Shown piece after piece: positions 1 to 8,951 of a DNA stretch of 64,000 bases. The stretch is from Streptosporangiaceae bacterium (lineage in GTDB: Bacteria; Actinomycetota; Actinomycetes; Streptosporangiales; Streptosporangiaceae), in assembly GCA_025964695.1 (NCBI GenBank), contig JAOPYK010000004.1, positions 98,987 through 162,986 on the forward strand. Direction: 5' to 3'. Made by a program: the position numbers and the translations under genes. Each line of letters starts with the position of its first letter. Position 1 is the stretch's first letter. The notes beneath the pieces were generated by a model. It was not told the DNA's origin and searched no databases. It saw only the letters and a list, made by a program, of their open reading frames with translations.

Positions 1-1025
1 AGCAGCTGGCCGCAGGCGTACGCCTCCGCGCTGGTGTTGTCGATCTGCTGCGCGGTGCCGCCGTACTTGGACGTGTACTCCGTGGTGAACTGGGCGCTGC
101 CCGGCTCGGGGGAGCCGGGGAACCAGTCGCCCGCTCCGAAGATGCCGGTGGTGTTGTTGACGCCGACCTTGTCGGGGAACTCCAGCGGGGAGTTGGAGCC
201 GTTGGACATGAACATGTACTTCGGGCTGAACTTGAGCTGGATCAGTGCCTTGACCTGCTGGTAAGCGTCGTTGGACTGGGTGCCCGAGACGATCACGTCC
301 GGCTTGGCGGCGGCCACCTTGGACATCACCGGCGTCAGGTCGGGCGCCTCGGCGGGATAGATGCCCTTGTAGACGGTCCGGATGCCGGCGGCCTCGAACC
401 GGGCCCGGATGCTGTCGGCGATCGGCGACGAGAACGGGTCGTCCAACGACGGATAGGCCGCGGTCGCGGGCCGCTGGCCGGCCGGCAGCGACAGGATGTA
501 GTCGGCGAAGACGTTGCCGGAGGCGACGACCGGGGCGGGCTGCACGAAGAACAGGTTGCTCAGGTGCTCGGCGAAGACCTTCGGGCCGCCACCGGCCGGC
601 TCCAGGAAGGAGTAACCGAACCGCTTGGCGATCTGCCCGGCGGGAGCGGTGAGCAGGCTGGAGAAGGGACCGAAGACCAGATCGGCGTGGTCGCGGGTGA
701 TCAGGTTGGTGTAGTTGGTCACCACCTGGTTGGGGCTGGACAGGTCGTCGACGACCTTGAGCTGGACCTTGCGGCCGAGCAGGCCGCCCTTGGCGTTGAT
801 GTGGTCGGCCCAGAGCTGGTAGCCGCGCTGGGCCGCCTTGCCGGGGTCGGCGAAGTCTCCGGTCAGGGACAGCGAGATGCCGATGGTCAGCTTCTTCGAT
901 CCGGCCGACGACGAGCTCTTCGAGCTTCCGCAGCCGGTGACCACGAGCCCGGCCGCACAGGCCAGGGCGCAGAGTCTGGTTCCGTACGACCTTCCCCGAT
1001 TGGTCAAACGATTGCTTCGGTCCAC
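1..1025 (-). CDS. Branched-chain amino acid-type ABC transporter substrate-binding lipoprotein (3' end beyond window start)
   Basis: Manual reverse-strand translation: GTG start at 1025 with GAGAGGAAGG upstream; lipobox-like LVVTGCGSS, then KKLTIGISLSLTGDFADPGKAAQRGYQLWADHINAKGGLLGRKVQL; runs off the left edge. Confidence 0.88.
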   Translation of the reverse strand, partial: MDRSNRLTNRGRSYGTRLCALACAAGLVVTGCGSSKSSSSAGSKKLTIGISLSLTGDFADPGKAAQRGYQLWADHINAKGGLLGRKVQLKVVDDLSSPNQVVTNYTNLITRDHADLVFGPFSSLLTAPAGQIAKRFGYSFLEPAGGGPKVFAEHLSNLFFVQPAPVVASGNVFADYILSLPAGQRPATAAYPSLDDPFSSPIADSIRARFEAAGIRTVYKGIYPAEAPDLTPVMSKVAAAKPDVIVSGTQSNDAYQQVKALIQLKFSPKYMFMSNGSNSPLEFPDKVGVNNTTGIFGAGDWFPGSPEPGSAQFTTEYTSKYGGTAQQIDNTSAEAYACGQL

Positions 1026-1129
1026 CGTGGGGCCTTCCTCTCGCAGGTCGAACATGACACGTCGAAAATGGAGTCACTGGACCTGCCCCGGGCGGGCCGC
1101 GGTCCCTCAGGCGATTGACGTCCGTACCG

Positions 1130-1139
1130 CAATCGATTG
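1130..1139. promoter_or_regulatory. Palindromic LacI-type operator candidate CAATCGATTG (copy 1)
   Basis: GCAATCGATTGT between the divergent SBP gene and lacI-family gene; copy 2 is its exact reverse complement. Confidence 0.65.
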
Positions 1140-1196
1140 TCGCGAGGTTAGGCCTGCTTCATGGAACATGTCAATGGTGTTAACGAGAGCCCATAA

Positions 1197-1206
1197 CAAT
1201 CGATTG
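1197..1206. promoter_or_regulatory. Palindromic LacI-type operator candidate CAATCGATTG (copy 2)
   Basis: ACAATCGATTGC, 67 bp from copy 1, about 35 bp upstream of the LacI start. Confidence 0.65.
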
Positions 1207-1239
1207 CGAAAGTGATCGTCGACCCTTAGGCTCACTGTT

Positions 1240-2253
1240 GTGACAGTGACACTGCGCGACGTGGCCCGTGCCGCGCAGGTGCATCCGGGCACGGCCAGCA
1301 AGGCCCTCAACGAGGCGACCCGCTCCCAGGTCGCCTCGGCCACCGCCCAGCGGGTGCTGGCCGCGGCCGAACGCCTGGGGTATCAGCCCAACACCCTCGC
1401 CCGGGGCCTGCGCACCCGCCGGTCCTATGCCGTCGGAGTCGTACTGCCCGACCTGACCAACCCGCTGTTCCCGCCGATCGTGCGCGGTGCCGAGCAGGCG
1501 CTGGCGGCCGCCGGCTACATCACGCTGATCGTGGACACCGACAACGACCCGGCGGTGGAGGAGCGGCTCATGACGATGCTGCGAGCCCGGCGTGCCGACG
1601 GCTACCTCATCGCCACCGCGCGCCGGGAGCATCCCCTCGTCGAGCAGGCCGCGGCCGATGGGCTGCCCATGGTGCTCGTCAACCGCGTCACCGAGGTCGC
1701 GTTGGTGCCCGCGGTCGCCGGTGATGAGGTCGCGGGGGTCGCCTCGGCCATCGAGCATCTGGTCTCGCTGGGTCATCGCCGCATCGGGCATCTGGCCGGC
1801 CCGCAGGACCTGTCCACCGGGTTCGGCCGCTACCAGGCGTTCCTGGCAGCCGGGCGGCGCTTCGGCCTGGCCGCCGCCGACTGCCCGGTCACCTTCGCGG
1901 ACGCCTACAGCGAACCGGCCGGAGTGCAGGCCGCGCGGCAGATGCTTTCCCAGCCCGCCCGGCCGACCGCCATCGTGGCGGGCAACGACCTCATCGCCAT
2001 CGGTTGCCTCGACGTGCTGGCGGAGATGGGGCTGCGCTGCCCGTCCGACGTCTCAGTGATCGGGTTCAACGACATGCCGATGCTCGCCCGGCTCGACCCC
2101 CCGCTGACCACCGTTCAGCTACCCCAGCAGGAGATCGGGGCGGAGGCCGCCCGGCTGCTGCTGGAGAGCATCGCCAGTCCCGGCGGCCCGGCCAAGCGCC
2201 TGTTGCTGCCCTGCCGGCTGGTTATCCGCGCCTCGACCGCCGCCCCCGCCTGA
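1240..2253 (+). CDS. LacI family transcriptional regulator
   Basis: VTLRDVARAAQVHPGTASKALNEATRSQ HTH and periplasmic-binding-like domain. Confidence 0.93.
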   Translation: MTVTLRDVARAAQVHPGTASKALNEATRSQVASATAQRVLAAAERLGYQPNTLARGLRTRRSYAVGVVLPDLTNPLFPPIVRGAEQALAAAGYITLIVDTDNDPAVEERLMTMLRARRADGYLIATARREHPLVEQAAADGLPMVLVNRVTEVALVPAVAGDEVAGVASAIEHLVSLGHRRIGHLAGPQDLSTGFGRYQAFLAAGRRFGLAAADCPVTFADAYSEPAGVQAARQMLSQPARPTAIVAGNDLIAIGCLDVLAEMGLRCPSDVSVIGFNDMPMLARLDPPLTTVQLPQQEIGAEAARLLLESIASPGGPAKRLLLPCRLVIRASTAAPA

Positions 2254-2393
2254 CGCGCGCTGAACGCGGGAAGGCCCTCCTGGGACTCGACCAGCTGTAG
2301 TCCGGGGCCGATCGAGTCAGGTGAACTGCCTCCTCGTGTACGGACGAACCCTCGGCCCGGTGGTGGATCGCCGCGCGCGTGGGACCGTGAGCC

Positions 2394-2417
2394 TACCAAG
2401 CGACCGCTAGTTTGGTA
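2394..2417. promoter_or_regulatory. TetR-type operator candidate, site A (TACCAAGCGACCGCTAGTTTGGTA)
   Basis: Inverted repeat of the recurrent ACCAAGCRASCGYTWGGT family; followed by GAGGGGT as in site B. Confidence 0.6.
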
Positions 2418-2459
2418 CGAGGGGTCGCCCAGGGCATGCGGGGTCATTGCGATCTGCCG

Positions 2460-2504
2460 GGGGTGATCCGATCTGGTGGGGTGATCTGGTGGGGTGATCT
2501 GGTG
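2460..2504. repeat. 13-nt imperfect tandem repeat (GGGTGATCTGGTG)n
   Basis: About 3 copies read directly, between operator sites A and B. Confidence 0.8.
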
Positions 2505-2547
2505 GTCTTTCAGTGCGTTGACAGCGCGCTGAACCGAGCCCTAGTGT

Positions 2548-2568
2548 CCCAAGCGAGCGCTAGGTTAG
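2548..2568. promoter_or_regulatory. TetR-type operator candidate, site B (CCCAAGCGAGCGCTAGGTTAG)
   Basis: Same motif family, ending 13 nt before the GTG start at 2582. Confidence 0.65.
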
Positions 2569-2581
2569 TTCGGAGGGGTGC

Positions 2582-3724
2582 GTGGATCTCAGCTTCAGCG
2601 ATCGTCAGCAGGCGTTCCGTGCCGAGGTGCGCGCGTGGCTCGCGGCTCATGTTCCCTCCGAACCCCTCCCGTCCATGGACACCGTCGAGGGCTTCGAGCG
2701 GCACCGCGCCTGGGAGCGGGAGCTCGCCGGGGCCCGGCTGTCGGTGGTGTCCTGGCCGGAGGAGTTCGGCGGGCGCGCGGCCGACCTCACCGACTGGCTG
2801 ATCTTCGAGGAGGAGTACTGGGCGGCCGGTGCTCCCGGCCGGGTGAGCCAGAACGGCATCTTCCTGCTCGCCCCCACCCTCATGGCGTACGGCACCGACG
2901 AGCAGAAACGCAGATTCCTGCCCGCGATGGCGACGGCCGGGCAGGTCTGGGCCCAGGCCTGGTCGGAGCCCGAGGCCGGCAGCGACCTCGCCTCGCTGCG
3001 TGCCACGGCCACCCCCGAGGGCGACGGCTGGCGTCTGAACGGGCAGAAGACCTGGAGCTCCCGCGCCGTCTACGCCGACTGGGGGTTCGGGCTGTTCCGC
3101 AGCGACCCGGAGTCCGAGCGGCACCGCGGTCTCACCTACTACCTGTTCCCGCTGGACGCGGAGGGGGTGACCGTACGGCCGATCGCCCAGCTCGACGGCG
3201 ACCCCGGTTTCGCGGAGATCTTCTTCGACGACGTATTCGTCCCGGGCGACCAGGTGCTCGGCGGCATCGGCCAGGGCTGGAAGGTCGCCATGGCCACCAC
3301 CAGCTCCGAGCGAGGTCTCACGCTCCGCAGCCCCGGACGGTTCATGGCCACCGCCGACCGGCTGCTCGCACTCGCCAGGACCAGCGCCGACCAGACCCTG
3401 CGCGACGCCGCCGTGCAGGCCTGGCTGGACGCCGACGCCTACCGGCTGCACACCTTCCAGGCGGTGGCCCGGCTCGAGGAGGGCATCGAGCTCGGCGCCG
3501 ACTCCAGCCTGATGAAGGTGTTCTGGTCCGAGCTGGACCTGCGGCTGCACGAGCTGGCGCTCGAACTCCTCGGCCCACGCGCCACGCTGTCGGCCGGGGC
3601 ACCGGACGCGGCGGGCCGCTGGCTGGACGGATTCCTGTTCTCCCTGGCCGGGCCGATCTACGCGGGAACCAACGAGATCCAGCGCAACATCATCGCCGAG
3701 CGGGTTCTGGGGCTGCCGAGATGA
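2582..3724 (+). CDS. Acyl-CoA dehydrogenase
   Basis: MDLSFSDRQQAFRAEVRAWL..., QAWSEPEAGSDLASLRATA, IYAGTNEIQRNIIAERVLGL; RBS cggagggg. Confidence 0.95.
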   Translation: MDLSFSDRQQAFRAEVRAWLAAHVPSEPLPSMDTVEGFERHRAWERELAGARLSVVSWPEEFGGRAADLTDWLIFEEEYWAAGAPGRVSQNGIFLLAPTLMAYGTDEQKRRFLPAMATAGQVWAQAWSEPEAGSDLASLRATATPEGDGWRLNGQKTWSSRAVYADWGFGLFRSDPESERHRGLTYYLFPLDAEGVTVRPIAQLDGDPGFAEIFFDDVFVPGDQVLGGIGQGWKVAMATTSSERGLTLRSPGRFMATADRLLALARTSADQTLRDAAVQAWLDADAYRLHTFQAVARLEEGIELGADSSLMKVFWSELDLRLHELALELLGPRATLSAGAPDAAGRWLDGFLFSLAGPIYAGTNEIQRNIIAERVLGLPR

Positions 3725-4719
3725 AGTTCTCCTTCACCGAAGACCAGCGGCTGCTGGCTCGGGCCGTCCGCGAGGCGCTGGCCAAGAGCTGCCCGCCCGA
3801 GACCGTACGGGCCGCCAAGGCCGACCCGGCCGTGCGCCGCGGGGACGCCTGGCGGGCCCTCGCCGAGCTGGGACTGCTGGGTGCTCACGTGCCCGAGGAG
3901 CACGGCGGCCTCGGGCTCACGCCGCTCGACACCGTTCTGGCGTACGAGGAGATCGGCCGGGCGGCCGTCCCCGGGCCCATCGTGGAGACCGCGGTCGCCG
4001 CCCCCCTGGTCGTCGGCACCGAGTGGCTGGAGCGGATCGCCACCGGAGCGGCGGCGGTCTCGGTGCGCACCGACGACTCGCCCTACCTGCTCGACGCCGA
4101 CCTGGCGGACCTGCTGATCCTCCAGGAGGGCCACGGCCGCACGCTCGCCGTCCCGGGCACCGTCGAGCTCACCGAGCAACCTTCCGTGGACCCCACCCGG
4201 CGGCTGTTCAGTGCGGACGCCGGCACCGGCGGACGGCAGATCGACCATCCGGGGCTGGACCGCGCATTCGACCAGGCCGCGCTGGCGACGGCCGCCCAGC
4301 TGCTCGGCCTCGGCCGTCATCTGCTCGACGCCGCGGTCGCGTACGCCGGGCAGCGCAAGCAGTTCGGCAAGCAGATCGGGTCTTTCCAGGCGGTCAAGCA
4401 CCAGCTGGCCGATGTCGCGATCGCACTGAACTTCGCGGCACCCGTCGTGCACCGGGCCGCGTACTCGCTCACCCACGAGGGTGCCACCGCCTCCCGGGAC
4501 GTGTCCGCCGCCAAGGTCGCCGCGGCCGCCGCCGCCCAGCGAGCCGTCCGGACCGCGCTGCAGGTCCACGGCGGCATCGGTTACACCGACGAACTCGACC
4601 TGCACCTGTGGTTCGCGCGGGTATGGTCGCTGCGCACCACCTGGGGCGACGATCGGGTGCACCGCGCCCGCCTGTGCGCCGCACTGCTCGGCGAGTCCAC
4701 GACCGTACGACTTCCCTAG
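3721..4719 (+). CDS. Acyl-CoA dehydrogenase (second of a translationally coupled pair)
   Basis: MKFSFTEDQRLLARAVREAL...; ATGA overlap with upstream gene; YAGQRKQFGKQIGSFQAVKHQLAD; in-frame part of the 2578..4719 ORF. Confidence 0.95.
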   Translation: MKFSFTEDQRLLARAVREALAKSCPPETVRAAKADPAVRRGDAWRALAELGLLGAHVPEEHGGLGLTPLDTVLAYEEIGRAAVPGPIVETAVAAPLVVGTEWLERIATGAAAVSVRTDDSPYLLDADLADLLILQEGHGRTLAVPGTVELTEQPSVDPTRRLFSADAGTGGRQIDHPGLDRAFDQAALATAAQLLGLGRHLLDAAVAYAGQRKQFGKQIGSFQAVKHQLADVAIALNFAAPVVHRAAYSLTHEGATASRDVSAAKVAAAAAAQRAVRTALQVHGGIGYTDELDLHLWFARVWSLRTTWGDDRVHRARLCAALLGESTTVRLP

Positions 4720-4730
4720 GCAGGTCCCAG

Positions 4731-7043
4731 ATGACCATCACCGTGGCCAGCGATGTCGGCGGCACCTTCACCGACGTCGTCCTCACCCGGGCCGACGGAC
4801 GGGTGCACGTGGTCAAGACCCTCACCACTCCTGACGATCCGACCGTCGGGCTGCTGCGCGGCTGCGCGGCCGTACTCGAACTGGCCGGGGTCGCACCGGC
4901 AGAGGTGGACCGGTTCGTGCATGCCACGACTCTGGCCACCAACGTGATCCTGGAGCGGCGCGGCGTCTCGGTCGCGTTCGTCACCACCGAGGGCTTCCGT
5001 TCACTGCTCGCGCTCGGCCGCCAGGCCAGGGTGGAGGAGGAACGCTTCGACCTGGCCTTCGAGCCGGCCGACCCACCCGTGCCGCTGACGCACACCTTCA
5101 CCGTCCCGGAACGTGTGTCGGCCGCCGGCGAGGTCCTGCGACCGCTCGACGAGGAGGCGGCCGTGCGGGTGGCGGACGAGATCGCCGGGCTGGGAGTACA
5201 GGCCGTCGCGATCTGCCTGCTGCACTCCTACGCCAACCCGGCACACGAACGGCGGCTGGCCGCCCTGCTCGCGGAACGGCTGCCCACCGGTGTGCCGGTC
5301 GTGCTGTCCGCCGAGGTCTGGCCAGAGCTGGGCGAGTACGAGCGGTCCACCACCACCCTCATGTCGGCCTATGTCGGGCCCGTCATGGCGTCCTATCTAC
5401 ATCGCCTCGGTGCGCAGCTCCGTGAACTGGGCATCATCGCCCCCGTCCACGTGATGGAGTCGGCGGGCGGAGTGCTGCCCGCGGCGCTGGCGGCCTCGCG
5501 GGCCGTCTACACCATCGAGTCCGGTCCCGCCGCAGGCGTGATCGCCGCCGCCCGGCAGGGCGCGGCCCGTGGCCTGGCCGACCTGATCTCCTTCGACATG
5601 GGCGGCACCACCGCCAAGGCCGGCCTGGTCCGGGGCGGCCGGCCAGGTATCACCCACGAGTTCCAGGTCGGTGGCAAGGGCAGCTTCGGCGGACGCCGGG
5701 CCGGCACCGGCATACCGATCAAGGTGCCGGCCATCGATCTGGCCGAGGTGGGCTCCGGCGGCGGCTCGATCGCATGGGTGGACGCCGGCACGCTACGGGT
5801 GGGACCGATGTCGGCCGGCGCCGACCCCGGACCGGCCTGCTACGCGCGCGGCGGCACCCGGCCCACCGTCACCGACGCGAACCTGGTGCTCGGCTATCTC
5901 GACCCCGACGGTTTCGCCGAGTTCACGCTCTCGGTCGAAGCCGCTCTCACCGCCATCGCCGAGCACGTCGCCGGGCCGCTGGGAGTGCCGGTGATCGACG
6001 CCGCCGCGGCCATCCACGACATCGCCAACGCGCAGATGAGCGCCGCCGTGCACGTGGTGACGGTACGGCGAGGCATCGACCCCCGCGGCTTCACCCTGGT
6101 CGCCCTGGGCGGGGCGGCCCCCACCCACATCGCCCGGCTGGCCGAACGTTTCGGCATCGGCAGGGTCCTGGTGCCGCCCTACTGCGGGGTTGGCTCGGCG
6201 GTCGGGCTGCTGTACGCCGACCTGGCCGTGGAGCGCGCCCGTACCTTCCTGGTCGCCGCGGACACGCTGACCTCCGCCTCCAGCGCCGCGGCCCCCACCT
6301 CCGACGCCGCCCTGTCGGACCTGGCGGAGGCCTTCACCGACCTGGAGCGGTCGGCCCGCACCGACCTGTCCGCCGAGCCGTCGAGTGTCCCGGAACCGGA
6401 GGGGCCCGCGGTGCCGGACACCCCATGGGCCGGCGGGCGAGACACCCCACAAGACATCCCACGGGACATCCCACGGGTCGGCGCACGGGCCGGCGCACGG
6501 GCGGGTGAGGTGGTGGTGCGGTCGGTGGGGATCCGGTTCATCGGGCAGGCCCACGCCTTCACGGTCGAGCTGGCGGGGGGACAGCTCACGCGGGACTCGA
6601 TCCGGCACGCGGTGGAGGAGTTCTACAAGCGCTACCGCGAGTCGTACGGAATCGATCTGCGCGACCCCGTCGAGATCACCACCGCCCGGGCCCGGGTCAC
6701 CCTCCCCTCGCACCCCGAACCCCACGCGAGCGACGGCGGGGTTCACGACGGTGGGGTTCACGACGGGGTTCACGGTGGGGTTCGCAACGGTGGACTTCAG
6801 GATGGCGGCGGTGCGTCGGTCAACGGATCGGCGGGGGCGTTCCGCAGAGGCTCCCGCCGGGTCGTGTTCGACGGGAAGGTCCGGGAGGTGCCCGTCATCG
6901 TCCGGAACGACTGCCCTCCGGGTACGGAGCTGATCGGGCCGTGCGTGGTCACCGAGCCCCAGTCCTCGCTGCTCGTGCCGCCGGGCTGGCACGGGACCGT
7001 CGACGACCGGGGAGCCGTCCTCCTCGAGCACTCACCTCCGTGA
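4731..7043 (+). CDS. Hydantoinase/oxoprolinase family protein, HyuA-like
   Basis: MTITVASDVGGTFTDVVL...SFDMGGTTAKAGLV; ATG at 4731; contains in-frame repetitive insertions at about 6441-6505 and 6731-6815. Confidence 0.93.
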   Translation: MTITVASDVGGTFTDVVLTRADGRVHVVKTLTTPDDPTVGLLRGCAAVLELAGVAPAEVDRFVHATTLATNVILERRGVSVAFVTTEGFRSLLALGRQARVEEERFDLAFEPADPPVPLTHTFTVPERVSAAGEVLRPLDEEAAVRVADEIAGLGVQAVAICLLHSYANPAHERRLAALLAERLPTGVPVVLSAEVWPELGEYERSTTTLMSAYVGPVMASYLHRLGAQLRELGIIAPVHVMESAGGVLPAALAASRAVYTIESGPAAGVIAAARQGAARGLADLISFDMGGTTAKAGLVRGGRPGITHEFQVGGKGSFGGRRAGTGIPIKVPAIDLAEVGSGGGSIAWVDAGTLRVGPMSAGADPGPACYARGGTRPTVTDANLVLGYLDPDGFAEFTLSVEAALTAIAEHVAGPLGVPVIDAAAAIHDIANAQMSAAVHVVTVRRGIDPRGFTLVALGGAAPTHIARLAERFGIGRVLVPPYCGVGSAVGLLYADLAVERARTFLVAADTLTSASSAAAPTSDAALSDLAEAFTDLERSARTDLSAEPSSVPEPEGPAVPDTPWAGGRDTPQDIPRDIPRVGARAGARAGEVVVRSVGIRFIGQAHAFTVELAGGQLTRDSIRHAVEEFYKRYRESYGIDLRDPVEITTARARVTLPSHPEPHASDGGVHDGGVHDGVHGGVRNGGLQDGGGASVNGSAGAFRRGSRRVVFDGKVREVPVIVRNDCPPGTELIGPCVVTEPQSSLLVPPGWHGTVDDRGAVLLEHSPP
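6441..6505 (+). repeat. In-frame short repeats in HyuA linker (DTPQDIPRDIPRVGARAGARAGE)
   Basis: gacatcccacgg x2 followed by gcgcacgggccg x2. Confidence 0.7.
6731..6815 (+). repeat. In-frame 12/15-nt repeat in HyuA (GGVHDGGVHDGVHGGVRNGGLQDGG)
   Basis: Units gacggcggggttcac/gacggtggggttcac/gacggggttcac/ggtggggttcgcaac read directly. Confidence 0.85.
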
Positions 7044-7068
7044 TCACATGATCATGCGACGACCCGCT

Positions 7069-7180
7069 GCGGGATCGCGGAGACGGGATCGCGGAGACGG
7101 GCTCACGGACACGGGATCAGGGACACGGGCTCACGGACACGGGCTCACGGACACGGGATCAGGGAGACGGGATCAGGGCG
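7069..7180. repeat. 14-nt imperfect tandem repeat (ACGGGMTCRCGGAS)8
   Basis: Eight 14-nt units between hyuA stop (7043) and hyuB start (7205). Confidence 0.92.
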
Positions 7181-7204
7181 GGATGACGGGAGAGTGGAAG
7201 TCCG

Positions 7205-8833
7205 ATGGCGGATGATCTGACGGCGGAGATTCTGCGGAACGCACTGTGCGTGGCGGCCGAGGAAGCCAGCATCGTCGTCGTGCGGTCCGCGTACTCGACT
7301 TTCATCGTCGAGGGCGCGGACGCGGCGGCCGCGGTCCTGGACGCCGACGGAAGGCTGGTCGCGCACTCGCTGTCCACCGCGATCGTGCAGTGCGCGAGCC
7401 TGCGCAGTGCGCTGCCGTATGTGCTGCGCACCTTCCCGCCCGGGAGCATGGCGCCGGGGGAGGTGTTCATGCTCAACGACGTCTATCAGGGCGGCATCCA
7501 CGCCAACGACCTGCTGGTCTTCCGGCCGGTGTTCGTGGACGGCACGCCCGCCTACTTCACCGGCACGCTCATCCATGTCGCGGACCTGTCCGGGATCTCC
7601 GCGGGCGGCATGGCCAGTGACGCCACCGACGTGTTCCTGGAGGGCGTGCAACTGCCACCGATCCGGATCGCGACCGCCGAGGGGCTGGTCGACGACATGG
7701 CCCGGCTGCTGGCCGCCAACAGCCGCACCCCCGAGCGGCTGCTGGGCGACGTCCGGGCCCTCATCGCCGGCGCCAACGTGGCGGCGAAGCGGCTCGAGGA
7801 CATCATCGGGCAGTACACCGCGGCCGGGCTGGCCCAGGGCGTCAAGGACTACCTCGCGCACACCGAGGCCAGGATGCGGGCCGAGCTGGCCGTGCTGCCG
7901 GACGGCGTCTACCAGGGCGAGTTCCGGCTGGACGACGACCGGTTCGGGGAGCACCACATCAGGGTCACGGTCACCCTCGACCAGAGCCTCGACCCGGGCG
8001 GGGTCACCGTCGACTTCGAGGGTACCGACCCGCAGGTGGCGTGGCCGATCAACTCCGGCTTCTCGCAGACCAGCGGCGGGGTGATGTACGCGCTCCGCTG
8101 CTACGTCGATCCCTCGCTGCCGCTGAACGAGGGCTGTTTCGCGGCCATCGACCTTCGGCTGCCGGAGGGCAGCCTGGTCAACTGCACGCCCCCGTACCCG
8201 GGCGGCGGCCGCTGGGCGACGGTCGCCGCCGCCGAAGAGGCGATCTTCGCCGCGCTCACCCAGGTGCTGCCCGAGCGCGGCGTCGCGGCCTCCGGCATCT
8301 TGCAGGGCTTCAGCATCAGCGGGGTGAGCCGGCCGTGGCTGCACATGGCATTCGACCTCGGTGGCATGGGTGCCAGCGCGCGCCGGGACGGGCCGGACGC
8401 GACCGGCGCGCTGTTCGGCGGCGGGCGCAACATCATTCCGCAGGTCGAGCCGATCGAGGCGCGGCTGCCGGTCCGGGTCGAGGAGGTCTCCCTGATCCCC
8501 GACTCGGGCGGGATCGGGACGCACCGCGGCGGGCTGGGCACCCGTACGGTCATCCGGATGCTCGAGGACGCCCGGGTGGACACCCGAGGCGATCGGCTCA
8601 CCTCCCCGCCGCCGGGTGCCTCCGGCGGCAGGCCGGGGCGGGGCGGTGGCTACTACCGGGAGCGCGTCGACGGCACTCGTGAGCCGCTCAGCTCCAAGGG
8701 CACCCGGCAGCCGCTGGCCGCCGGAGAGGCCCTGGTGCTGGAGACCTCGGGCGGCGGCGGCTACGGCGACCCCGCCGAACGCGCACCCGAAGCCGTACGC
8801 AAGGACCTCGCCGACGGGCGCACGAGCATATGA
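7205..8833 (+). CDS. Hydantoinase B/oxoprolinase family protein, HyuB-like
   Basis: MADDLTAEILRNALCVAAEEASIVVVRSAYSTFIVEGADAAAAVLDADGRLVAHS...; C-terminal GGGGYGDPAER. Confidence 0.94.
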   Translation: MADDLTAEILRNALCVAAEEASIVVVRSAYSTFIVEGADAAAAVLDADGRLVAHSLSTAIVQCASLRSALPYVLRTFPPGSMAPGEVFMLNDVYQGGIHANDLLVFRPVFVDGTPAYFTGTLIHVADLSGISAGGMASDATDVFLEGVQLPPIRIATAEGLVDDMARLLAANSRTPERLLGDVRALIAGANVAAKRLEDIIGQYTAAGLAQGVKDYLAHTEARMRAELAVLPDGVYQGEFRLDDDRFGEHHIRVTVTLDQSLDPGGVTVDFEGTDPQVAWPINSGFSQTSGGVMYALRCYVDPSLPLNEGCFAAIDLRLPEGSLVNCTPPYPGGGRWATVAAAEEAIFAALTQVLPERGVAASGILQGFSISGVSRPWLHMAFDLGGMGASARRDGPDATGALFGGGRNIIPQVEPIEARLPVRVEEVSLIPDSGGIGTHRGGLGTRTVIRMLEDARVDTRGDRLTSPPPGASGGRPGRGGGYYRERVDGTREPLSSKGTRQPLAAGEALVLETSGGGGYGDPAERAPEAVRKDLADGRTSI

Positions 8834-8845
8834 CCGACGAAGCGA

Positions 8846-8936
8846 CCTCGTGACCGGGGAGCTCATGACCGGGAGCTCGTGATCAGGGAGCTCGTGAGCG
8901 GAGAGCTCGTGAGCGGAGAGCTCGTGAGCCGGGAAC
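8846..8936. repeat. 15-nt imperfect tandem repeat (AGCTCGTGAGCGGAG)n
   Basis: About 5-6 units starting 13 nt after the hyuB stop; units carry TGA. Confidence 0.9.
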
Positions 8937-8951
8937 GGAGAGGGAGACGGA

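Noticed and set aside
4023-4730. N-terminal part of the 1006-aa ORF upstream of HyuA
   Set aside because: Out-of-frame translation of the second ACAD; true HyuA start is ATG 4731 (MTITVASDVGGTFTD).
7069-7180. CRISPR array
   Set aside because: Units are directly adjacent with no spacers and are too short; simple tandem repeat. Same reasoning for the other arrays.
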